Shown: piece after piece, positions 15,026 to 23,393 of the stretch
How positions within the stretch are numbered: position 1 is the first letter of the stretch
How the letters are laid out: the number at the start of each line of letters is the position of its first letter
Origin: SHLQ01 sp964494395
GTDB lineage: Bacteria; Actinomycetota; Acidimicrobiia; Acidimicrobiales; SHLQ01
Length of the DNA: 35,371 bases
Direction of reading: 5' to 3'
Assembly: GCA_964494395.1 (NCBI GenBank)
Contig: CAZBTI010000024.1
Coordinates: forward strand, 1 to 35,371
Translations under genes and position numbers: made by a program
Notes under the pieces: model-generated
Databases searched by the model: none
What the model was told of the DNA's origin: nothing
Seen by the model: only the letters and a program-made list of their open reading frames with translations

Positions 15026-15752
15026 GGCCCCTCAGTTTCTTTGTTCCGAGGAAGTTGGGGCTATCTGCGCCCTTGACGATCATGACCCGACCGCGGTCCA
15101 TCGAAAGCGAACGGATGTGGCCGTAGCCACCGAGGTCGGCAACCAACTCGAAGATGAGGTTGACCATTCCTGGCTTGTCGAACCACGGGTGTTCAGGGTT
15201 CTGCATGGGCTCGGTGAACGACCACGCCCAATCCTCGATGATGTAGGTCCCGCCGACCTCAAGCTTGGGCCATACCAACTCCAAAGACTGAAGGGTCAGG
15301 TCGTACGTGTGGGACGCGTCGTCGATGACGAGGTCTAGACCATCAGCAAAGTTTCCTTCGAGAATCTGCGGGATGATCTTTTCGTCCGCCTGAGAGGTTT
15401 CAAAGTAGATGCGGACGTTGCGGTCAGGCCGTTGATCGGCGGTGTAGCTCTCGATGGCCTCAAACGGCTTGTCGATCTCGACGCCTACGAGAACCTCTGG
15501 CTTGAACAACTGATCGATCAGTGCAAACGAACCGCCTTGGAAGACACCGAGTTCGAGAATTCGCTTCGCCTTCAGGCGCTCAGCCATCGAGAAATAGAAG
15601 TTGAGCATCGGCAACGACTTCACGATGGTGAACGAGTTGATTTCCGACGGGCGCCGGTTCTTTCCGGAAGTCAGATCGACCACGAAGTCGACCCCGCCGA
15701 CGTTGAACCCAGAGGTCAACGAACCGGAGTATTTCTCGGCAACAGTACTCAT
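15006..15752 (-). CDS. Class I SAM-dependent methyltransferase (Methyltransf_24-like)
   Basis: The 248-residue protein has the class I methyltransferase core. The SAM-binding motif I is RILELGVFQGGSFALID, motif II is LVGVEIDKP, the acidic motif is LDLVIDDASHTYDLTLQS, and the later strand is VGGTYIIEDWAWSF. The IDDASHTY segment and the overall layout resemble the CmcI/macrocin O-methyltransferase-like group, which often methylates sugars or amino-sugar hydroxyls. An O-methylation of a glycan sugar is therefore likely, but the acceptor is not visible. The ATG start has AAGG about 9 nt upstream. It overlaps the epimerase gene by 20 bp, so the pair may make one modified sugar. Confidence 0.85.
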   Translation of the reverse strand: MSTVAEKYSGSLTSGFNVGGVDFVVDLTSGKNRRPSEINSFTIVKSLPMLNFYFSMAERLKAKRILELGVFQGGSFALIDQLFKPEVLVGVEIDKPFEAIESYTADQRPDRNVRIYFETSQADEKIIPQILEGNFADGLDLVIDDASHTYDLTLQSLELVWPKLEVGGTYIIEDWAWSFTEPMQNPEHPWFDKPGMVNLIFELVADLGGYGHIRSLSMDRGRVMIVKGADSPNFLGTKKLRGRGFTHI

Positions 15753-15824
15753 GATTTTCTACCTTTTTAGAGGGTTTGGCCCAGTGTGCTGTAGGGACTC
15801 AAACGGTGGGAAGGGCCGTATGGC

Positions 15825-16796
15825 CTACTTCTTCAGATGCATGCCGAAGAGAATTTCTGCGAGCAATCCATCCTTGAGCTTGTCGATTTCGTTCGGCGGC
15901 ACGAAGTCGAAATCGGATTCCTCTGGTTGAGTGAATCTCAGTGGCAAATCGGCATCATCGGTGTAGTGCGAAGCAACGTACTCGTTGCTCTGTTCGAAAT
16001 AATTGAGCACTTCCATGCGACGTTCGAACGTGACCCGAGACTCGCGAGACTTCTTGATCTGCGAACCCATCGCGACCTCATCGAGGAAGTGAAAGAATCG
16101 ATTGTCGTGCGCATTCTCGAAGAGATTCGGGCTGGAGAGAGCCAGTTCTTCGGCAGCGAGGCTGTAGCTGTGGTTCTCCTGGTGACCGGAGAGTTGAAGA
16201 CCGGAGCCGTCGATGCCAACGTGCTCGAAGAAGTCTTGCACGACGTCTCCTCCTGCGAGACGCTGCCGCTCGTATACGCGCACCTTGATCGACGACGCCA
16301 TGTTCTCCCACGTCTTGAGAGTCTGAGCCCAGTCACCGCGATGATCCTTCTGACGGAAGAACCATTGGTCGAACGTCAAGCCTGTCTTGAGACCCCACTG
16401 TTGGTATGCAGAGAGAAAGTACAGATCTTGTCGACGGATATAGAACAAAACATCGACCTCGTGCTTGGCCAATGCTTGGCCAAGCAGCCCAGCCCAATCG
16501 ACCTGGTTCGAGAGGTTCTCTGCCGAAAACAGAATCCGTTCGAAGTTACCGGCCTCAGCCTTTGCAACGAGCCCCCCAAGCATTGCATCGAAGCGCTCGG
16601 GGCTCGTCTCATCTTGCGAGTTGATGAGGTCCTGAAAGCCAAACACTTGGTAGCCGTGCACCTTGCCGTCGACGGTGAGGTCCGACGCAGGGATGAAGAT
16701 GCCCGCTGCTTCAAGTGCACTCAGATTTCGTTGCAATGCCTTCTGAATTGAAGATGTACCGGTCTTGCCGGCGCCGATGTGAACAGTGATGCGCAT
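15825..16796 (-). CDS. Sulfotransferase-like P-loop protein (paralogue D)
   Basis: The 323-residue protein is the third member of the A/C/D family in this window. It has the PAPS loop VHIGAGKTGTSSIQKAL (K11), a central FSAENLS in place of SSEAF (90-96), and the 3'-phosphate motif LFYIRRQDLYFLSAY (R121, S129). The ATG overlaps the stop of the preceding glycosyltransferase by one base (TAATG), so translation is coupled and the sulfate is plausibly placed on the sugar that this enzyme adds. That pairing is an inference from gene order. Confidence 0.77.
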   Translation of the reverse strand: MRITVHIGAGKTGTSSIQKALQRNLSALEAAGIFIPASDLTVDGKVHGYQVFGFQDLINSQDETSPERFDAMLGGLVAKAEAGNFERILFSAENLSNQVDWAGLLGQALAKHEVDVLFYIRRQDLYFLSAYQQWGLKTGLTFDQWFFRQKDHRGDWAQTLKTWENMASSIKVRVYERQRLAGGDVVQDFFEHVGIDGSGLQLSGHQENHSYSLAAEELALSSPNLFENAHDNRFFHFLDEVAMGSQIKKSRESRVTFERRMEVLNYFEQSNEYVASHYTDDADLPLRFTQPEESDFDFVPPNEIDKLKDGLLAEILFGMHLKK

Positions 16797-18832
16797 TATC
16801 CCTGAAGCCTCGCAATCGTTGAGGCGTAGATCTCTACGTAGTCGTTGGCCACCCGCTCCATTGAGTATTTCCCCGTTCTCTCTTTGGTTCCTTCTACAAG
16901 TTGCGCGTTCCTCATTGGCTCGCGCACTTCGAGCATTGCTCGCTTCAACACATCCACATATGCCAGGTCATCATCGAGCCAAGGAATCACTATCCCGGCC
17001 GAAGACGCGTCGCTGACCAACATCGTGGGGATGTTTCCAGCCGCTGTGGCAATAGATGGCGTCCCTGTCTGGATCGCCTGGATCAGAATCAGTGGGTACG
17101 ACTCGCCAAGGAATCGAGTGGGCAACAAACAGCAGTCGCTGAAGCGAAGCAGCTGATAGATCTCGGTCTGAAAGCCGAGGAAGTGAATCGCAGGATGCGA
17201 ACCCCACTCCTTCTCCAACTCTTCTTGGTACTCGTCGGCGCCCACGAGTATGAGCGCCACGTCTTCGCCCGACTGATGCAACTGCACGGTCGCGGTGATC
17301 GCGTCCTCCCAGCCCTTCTCCGGGATGGGTCGAGCCACGAGGATGTAGACGAACGTGTCCTCCCCGATTCCCATTTCGCTGCGAGATTTGGACCACTCAC
17401 CTGGAGCGATCGGCATTCCGTTGCTGAGCTTCGTGGTAGGAGCAGTTATCCAACTTCGGGAATCGAGATGCTTGGTGTTCTTGTCGGCGGTGTATACCCA
17501 ATGCTGCACTCCTCGACAGATTGTGGACATGCCGTACTCCCAGACCTCGCTGACCTCATAGGAGCCATGCAAGCTCGAGATGAATGGCAGCGTCTCGGTG
17601 ACTTCGTTCTCGAGGAAGAACAGCCCTTCAATCCCAATGTGGTGAGAATGGACGATGTCGATGCAAGCGTTGCGGAGGAACTCAACTGGTCCGACCTTGC
17701 GAACGTCATCTCCGTGATACACCGGGATGCGGGAATCGAGCAGGTCCCACATCTCTGGTTGAACATGGGAATCGTCCACGTACAGCATTGAAACGAGGAT
17801 CCCGCGGCTGCGAAGTTCGTTCGCGAGGTGGATCGGGAAGAACTCTCCGCCACCCACATGGAACCCGAGGAAGCCGATAAGCACGTGCAAACGGTCGGGA
17901 ACGCTTCGGAGCAAGCCGTCGACGCTGAACACATCGACAAGGGACTGCGCATTGGGAAGCCCGCCGCCATTTTCAAACTGTGTCTTCAGTTGCGAGTAAA
18001 GCTGCCAGGTAATGTCATCTGACACAGACCAACGATTGCGAATTGCGAGCGCAACCCGCTCGTGTTCCTCGTAGTACAGCGCTTTACGGTTCGCCGGTGA
18101 TGACGTGTTGTTCCCGTGTTGACGGAAATACGTCGTGGCTGCGTTGTCGTAGGCAAGCTTTCCGCCTCGAGCAAGCTCGAGATAGAGATACCAGTCGCCA
18201 AGGATCGAGTACGTTTCCGCGGTCTCCCAGATCCGTTGCTCGAGATCCTGCCTGCGGAACAGACTGCCGCCCACGTTCGGTATCACGTTGAGTACCGAGA
18301 ACGCGTGCGCAAACCATTCGTGTGCCGGGGCGCTTCTCGCTCCGCCCCAGATGTTTGGTTGGGCTCGCTCTCGATATTGGTCGAGTCCGTGCATCACATT
18401 GGAGTGCTCATCCATGAACTGGATTCGGCCAAATGCGATCATCACCGCAAGGTCGCGAAAGTGCGGCACCATACGTTCGAGAAAGTCGATCTCTGCGTAG
18501 TCGTCGCTTTCACAGATCCAGACGAGGTCACCCTTCGCCATCTCGCAGCCTTTGCGCCACTGCCGGAATACATTTCCCGAGTTCGTTTCGTTCGGAACGA
18601 AGACGGCATTGCCTTCGTAACCTGCGATCAACTCTTGGATGACCTCATGGCTGTTGTCGGACGAGCAGTCATCGAGGATGATCACTTCGATGTTCTGATA
18701 CGTCTGTCGAAAAATCGAACTGAGTCGATCTCGCAAAAAAGCCGCATGGTTGTAGTTCGGCACGATTACCGAAACCAGGGGATTTTCGATGTTGTCCCCT
18801 GTATTTACTATGTCCACTGCCGGACCTTTCAC
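16796..18832 (-). CDS. Bifunctional glycosyltransferase: GT2 domain fused to GT4 domain
   Basis: A 678-residue fusion. Residues about 18-260 form a GT-A (family 2) domain: VSVIVPNYNHAAFLRDRLSS, VIILDDCSSDNS, and the metal-site region WICESDDYAE (108-111). Residues about 313-675 form a GT-B (family 4) domain: VLIGFLGFHVGGGEF, SHHIGIEGLF, FVYILVARPIPEKGW, LILVGADEYQEE and HFLGFQTEIYQLLRFSDCCL. The EX7E motif of retaining GT4 enzymes reads GESYPLILIQ, so its second Glu is Gln. There are no membrane segments. It starts at GTG 18832 with a weak GGA upstream. Two sequential sugar additions by one chain are plausible. Acceptor and sugars are unknown. Confidence 0.9.
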   Translation of the reverse strand: MKGPAVDIVNTGDNIENPLVSVIVPNYNHAAFLRDRLSSIFRQTYQNIEVIILDDCSSDNSHEVIQELIAGYEGNAVFVPNETNSGNVFRQWRKGCEMAKGDLVWICESDDYAEIDFLERMVPHFRDLAVMIAFGRIQFMDEHSNVMHGLDQYRERAQPNIWGGARSAPAHEWFAHAFSVLNVIPNVGGSLFRRQDLEQRIWETAETYSILGDWYLYLELARGGKLAYDNAATTYFRQHGNNTSSPANRKALYYEEHERVALAIRNRWSVSDDITWQLYSQLKTQFENGGGLPNAQSLVDVFSVDGLLRSVPDRLHVLIGFLGFHVGGGEFFPIHLANELRSRGILVSMLYVDDSHVQPEMWDLLDSRIPVYHGDDVRKVGPVEFLRNACIDIVHSHHIGIEGLFFLENEVTETLPFISSLHGSYEVSEVWEYGMSTICRGVQHWVYTADKNTKHLDSRSWITAPTTKLSNGMPIAPGEWSKSRSEMGIGEDTFVYILVARPIPEKGWEDAITATVQLHQSGEDVALILVGADEYQEELEKEWGSHPAIHFLGFQTEIYQLLRFSDCCLLPTRFLGESYPLILIQAIQTGTPSIATAAGNIPTMLVSDASSAGIVIPWLDDDLAYVDVLKRAMLEVREPMRNAQLVEGTKERTGKYSMERVANDYVEIYASTIARLQG

Positions 18833-18843
18833 AAAATTCCAGA

Positions 18844-18864
18844 CCGGTACACCAGTGGTACCGG
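18844..18864 (-). repeat. Inverted repeat between operon genes
   Basis: A perfect 7-bp inverted repeat (CCGGTAC / GTACCGG, 7-nt loop) lies in the 76-bp spacer between the large fusion gene and the GT2-GT4 gene. No T-run follows, so it is more likely an mRNA stabiliser or attenuation point than a full terminator. It may equally be chance. Confidence 0.4.
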
Positions 18865-18908
18865 AGATCTACGGGTTACACAAACAGGCCAAAGCCCCGA
18901 AGAGGGTC

Positions 18909-21900
18909 CTAGGACTGGTTGCTCGGGCGAAGAGATGAGAACTCCTTTTGGAACTTCTCGAGTTCGGGATCTAACGAAACCATGCTTTGGAGGGCTGCGA
19001 CTACCGAACCGGCAGCCGTCTCCAAAGCGAGGGGTGAGAGGTTGTCCTGCCAACCAGTGGGCAAGACTTCGGTATCCATCACTCCCGCATCAAATATTTG
19101 GAAGTCGACGCCAGGAATGCCAGATGCCACGGCTGGTATGAGGTCGTCGATCACCCATTGTTCGGCTGCGGCATTGTTCGACGACGATGGGCTTCCGACG
19201 ATTTGTATGGTCGACCCTCTGGAAGACCGGCGGGCATCTACCGTTCGTGGAAGCGTGAGGATCTGTTGAGCCTCGCCTTCTCGGTCGGAGAGACTCCCGA
19301 GCTGAGCTGCGGTGTTTGTCTGAACCAACAGTCCATCAAACAACGCCAGTGTCGAAAGGTGCGCATCGATTACGCCTTGGTCTTCAAGGACCGACGTATC
19401 GAACAACAAGGCTGAATGAGAACACGCCGATCGAAGTGCATCGACCTGTTCTTGGCCTATCTCGAGATCTCCCAACAGAACCGCATCGAACTCAGCAGCT
19501 CGAGTGGCGAGCAACTCTTGTAGGTCAGCCACATGGAAACTCGTCACTACTTCGACCCCAACGAACTGCAAGGCACCGAACGCCTCGACCGCCTCGCCTT
19601 GGCTGGCCGATAGTGCGCACAGCACCACCTTGTGACCGAGCTCGGTTAGCTGCTTCAAGGTTGAGAAGAACCTCTTCGCTGACTCAGCGCGCGAAGCTTC
19701 TGGGCACACCGCCAAGATTCGTTGCAGCGCAGTGCGGTCCTTTTCGAGTTCGGGGTACTCACCGGGCATGCGATGCGAGGAGATCGTCTGCTGCCATCGG
19801 TCGACGAACTTTTGAGCGTTGAGCACTTGGTGGTGCTTGCCAACTTCGGCTACATCGGTGCCGTACGATCGACCCTCGGCATGGATGATGACCGAGGCCG
19901 GCTGATAGCGGACCTCAAAGTCGAGCTCGGCGACCTTCATGCAAAGATCGACGTCCTCGTAGTAGGCCGGTGCGTAGAGATCGTCGAAACCACCAAGATC
20001 GGAGAACAGCACCCGCGGGATCATGAGCGAGGCTCCGGCCACGTAGTCGACGACTCGGCTGTAGTTTGAAGCAGAGTCAGTGGTTGCACGGCCTCGGGCG
20101 TAGTTCCACGCGGTCCCATCTCTCCAGATGATGCCGCCTGCGTCTTGCGTGGCCCCGTCGGGGAAGACCAACTTACTTCCAGCAATTCCCGTGTTCGGAA
20201 AGTGGGTGAAGGTTCCGAGGAGGTTGTCAACACTCCCTGGTCGCAGCGTGGCGTCATTGTTGAGGAAGTAGAGGTACTCGCCTCGAGCATGTTGTGCAGC
20301 GTTGTTGGAATTTGCTCCAAAGCCGCTGTTCTGAACGGTGGTGACGACCTCGATGCCTTCGATCGAGCGAATATTTTCGAACTCTGGCTCGGTCGAGTGG
20401 TCGTCGCCAACCAAGATTTCGAACGGGACGCTCGGCGGATTCGCTGCGATCGATCGCAGACACTCGATCGTCATATGACTCTCGTTGAACGCTGGGATCA
20501 CGATCGAAACGACTGGCGCCCAATGTTTCGTGAAGGCCGGAAGATCAGCGATTACTTCGAAGGGTTCTACAGCGTCAGCAGCTTCTGGTTCGTCTACAGG
20601 AACCTGCGTCACGGCTCGACCACCGATCCGAGATCGCAAGTCATTTACCTCAGCAGCTGTTGGCAGGAGATCGACGAAACGAAGGAGTTCTGCTGTGTAA
20701 GTGGCCTTCGCCGCGGCGAGAACACCATTCAACTCCTCAACAGCTGCAGCCACCCGTTCTTCAACAACGGCATCGACATGAGCGTCCGACCGTTCCTGTT
20801 GCCCTTGCAGAGCGGCATGAAGTTGGCCGAGCTGCCCCTTGAGCGAGGACAGGTCATCTTCCAAAGAAGTCGAAGCGGCTTTCAGCTGTGCCTGCAGGCT
20901 TTCGATGAGATCATCGCGACCCGCCGCCGTAGATTGAGCCGACGTGAGGGAGAGAACAATCTCTTCCTGCTGCTCAACGATCGCACGCAAGTCTCGCTCG
21001 ATGCTTTCCTTGAGTTGCGACTGACTCTCGGCGACGTGCTGCAACTCGGTCGAACGTTGCAGCTCGCTATCTCTTCGAGCCGCTTCAGATTCATCGAGTT
21101 GCGATGAAAGCTCGGTTAGCTCGCTCTTCGCTGACGAAATCTGTTGTTGCGCTGCATCAGCGACTGCACGTGCGTCGTCGATCTCAGAACGAGTAGCGGT
21201 GAGCTCGGCTCTTGTGTCATCGACCACGGTCCGCGTCTCATCGAGTTCGGCTCTTGTGTTGACGACCACGGTNNNNNNNNNNNNNNNNNNNNNNNNNNNN
21301 NNNNNNNNNNNNNNNNNNNNNNNNNNNNNNNNNNNNNNNNNNNNNNNNNNNNNNNNNNNNNNNNNNNNNNNNCATCGACCACGGTCCGCGTCTCATCGAG
21401 TTCGGCTCTTGTGTTGACGACCACGGTTCGCGTCTCATCGATATCAGATCGGGCCTCATCGAGTTCCGTGCCGAGCGCAAAGCCATCCATCTCGGTCTTG
21501 ATGGATACCAGGATCTCTTTCGCCCGCCTTTGACGTGCGTCGGCCACTCGAATTTCGCTGTGCAGAAGACGTTCTGTTGCTTCGAGACGAGTATCGAGCG
21601 ACGTGAGCGCATTTCGGCTTGTACCCGTTGCTCTCCGAACTCGTTGATCTATCGCTCGATCGAGTTCGGCGACTGCGGTTTCCAATGCATCGAGTTTGGC
21701 GACCTCAACAGAGGTACCCTTCTTGAGTTCATCCAGATCGCGCCACAGCGCTCCCAGGTTCTGCACCTCAGGGCGTTCGATGGACTGATCGATCCGACCG
21801 AGGTGCGCGTTGATTTGCCCGAGGCGTTCAGCTTGACGGCGATCGAGATCACTTAGCCGCTCATGGGCGAGCGCGCCGCGTTCAATAATCTTGCCGAGTC

Positions 21901-22780
21901 GTTCTTTGACATCGAGGTGAAGATGGCTGGCGTAGGCGACCGACTCTGAGGTCGACGTTTCACGAGGACGAATTGCGTCCAGACGCTTTTGGGCCGCAAC
22001 CACATCTCGCGTTTGTAAGGATTTGAATTCCTTCAGCACAACAGCTTCGGAATTTGAGAGTTTGGCTGCAACCTCTACATCTCCGGTTTGATGCAGCATT
22101 TTGGATTCGAGGAACGCCTCGAGGTCTGACCGTCTGCTCGCAACGTCGAATGGAAGCGGCAGGTCCAACTGTTCGATGACGCGCGTGAAGGTAGCAACGG
22201 GTTCGGATACGAGTGCGTGGCTCTCGACGAACGAACGAGCGAAACCTCTCGTGTCGCGTTCCATAGAACGCACGTGTTCGAGCCACAACTGCCTGGCTGG
22301 ACCATCTGCCATTCCGGATCGCCGAATCAACGACGCGGACACTTCATCTGGCGAACGGTATGCGTGAATGAATCTCGGGCGCAGTTCGAGTTCTTCGAAG
22401 ACTTCAACCCAAAGCGGGATGAGCCGCGACGCGCGCGGGTCCTTGACGACCGTCAGCCCGTCGAGCGAGAGTTCTTCCTCGAGGACAGCCAAGATCGACC
22501 TGCGAGCCTCGGAACGAAACGAGCGAGAGAACTTGCTGACATCGAGGGGGCGAGGATCGTCCCAGGTATACCCGCAACGAGCGAGGATCTCGTCGTGCGC
22601 GGTAACCAGCGGAACGAGTTCGAAGAACCCCTTTGGATTCTCTGGTCGCGGCGGAGCGAGGCGCGAACCGGCGTCTGCACCGAGCAGCGTGAGCGCGCCA
22701 GCTGTTGCGGACGTGCCGCTGCGATGCATACCCGAAACGAGTACGAGCGCGCGGAGAGGTTCAGACTCAGAATTGCTCAT
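18909..22780 (-). CDS. Sulfotransferase / coiled-coil / GT2 multidomain fusion, split by N gap
   Basis: The coding sequence is broken on paper by 100 N, but merging the flanking 55-bp repeats removes 155 bases and restores one frame of 1238 residues. Residues 1-230 are a sulfotransferase-type P-loop domain: VSGMHRSGTSATAGAL (16-30), LTVVKDPRASRLIPLW, and the 3'-phosphate motif FIHAYRSPDEVSASL (R142, S148). Residues about 240-655 are a long coiled coil with tandem 14-residue repeats (TRAELDETRTVVDD type). About 704-930 is a GT2 domain (VVSIVIPAFNESHMTIECL, ILVGDDHSTE, YFLNNDATLRPGS, YAPAYYEDVDLCMK). About 967-1238 is a GT4-like remnant without an obvious catalytic site. Start ATG 22780. One chain could transfer a sugar and sulfate it. 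Confidence 0.85.
21218..21272. repeat. 55-bp direct repeat, left copy at gap edge
   Basis: Identical to 21373-21427 and ends exactly at the N run. It contains 42-bp tandem units encoding a 14-residue (two-heptad) coiled-coil repeat, so a true tandem array is also present here. The copy number in the real genome may be higher than either copy shows. Confidence 0.9.
21273..21372. other. 100-N assembly gap inside the fusion gene
   Basis: Exactly 100 N between two identical 55-bp ends. The two halves of the gene are in different frames as drawn (100 is not a multiple of 3). Collapsing the repeats shifts the left and right parts by 155 bases and puts them in the same frame. The gap is therefore an estimated-length placeholder, not missing sequence of known size. 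Confidence 0.95.
21373..21427. repeat. 55-bp direct repeat, right copy at gap edge
   Basis: Perfect second copy of 21218-21272, starting at the first base after the N run, within the coiled-coil coding region. The 42-bp unit continues a few bases beyond it, then degenerates into a 21-bp half unit, as expected for heptad-encoding DNA. Confidence 0.9.
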
Positions 22781-22823
22781 TCACTACCACCCTGAGAGCC
22801 ACGATCGACTCCTCGCCCTACGT

Positions 22824-23393
22824 TCATGGAGCTGGCGACTCCGCTTCTGACGAGTCGGCGCGCTTTTCCTTTTCCCAGCGATAGCGGGACACGGCCTTGT
22901 AGGCAATGCCTCGTTGGCCTCGCAGACGCCCTGCCTCAGCGTGTAGCTCGTGCCCCCACGCCGAGGTGGTCTCAAGCGCTTCTCGCGCTTCGTCGAGCGC
23001 AGCTTGCAACTCGGTTGCGCGCTTCTGCTCGGCTTCCAGCTTCGAAGCAAGCCCGGCTGTTGTTGAGTCGTTTCCGTTGAGTCGACTCTTGAGAGTCTCG
23101 TTCTCGTGAACGAGGTGCGCGTTTTTCTCTCGCAACTGCTGCATCTCTATCAGCTGTTGCTCCACTGGTGCCGAAGTGACCGGATTCGCTGAAGCGTCGA
23201 CGTTGGACGCCCCACTGCGAAGCTGCGCAACCTCATGTTCAAGCGCCTCGACCTTGGCGAGGGCGGTATCGCGATCACGACGAAGCAAGTCGTACAACTT
23301 GTCCCCAGGAGCCACCGCCACGACGTACGTCCGTTCGCCGTGTTGTGGAACTGGCTGTTGTTGAGGCGTGCCGGGGGTTGGAACATGTGTCAT
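22824..23393 (-). CDS. Soluble coiled-coil protein of unknown function
   Basis: I do not recognise a family for this 189-residue protein. A Pro/Gln-rich N-terminus (about 1-20) precedes ERTYVVAVAPGDKLYDLLRRD. After that it is mostly heptad-like coiled coil (TALAKVEALEHEVAQLR; MQQLREKNAHLVHENETLKSR; KLEAEQKRATELQAALDEAREAL), ending in a charged tail. It has no signal or membrane helix. Its ATG overlaps the stop of the upstream glycosyltransferase by 4 bp, and the giant fusion gene with its own long coiled coil follows 43 bp later. A scaffold that pairs with that coiled coil and assembles the transferases is an attractive inference, but nothing in the sequence proves it. Confidence 0.75.
   Translation of the reverse strand: MTHVPTPGTPQQQPVPQHGERTYVVAVAPGDKLYDLLRRDRDTALAKVEALEHEVAQLRSGASNVDASANPVTSAPVEQQLIEMQQLREKNAHLVHENETLKSRLNGNDSTTAGLASKLEAEQKRATELQAALDEAREALETTSAWGHELHAEAGRLRGQRGIAYKAVSRYRWEKEKRADSSEAESPAP

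Noticed and set aside
18116..19141. Plus-strand open frame of 341 codons opposite the GT2-GT4 and fusion genes
   Set aside because: It spans the end of one real gene and the start of another and shows no motif.
21116..21269. Reading the fusion as two separate genes on either side of the N run
   Set aside because: The apparent frame change disappears when the duplicated 55-bp ends are merged, and the coiled coil continues across the join.
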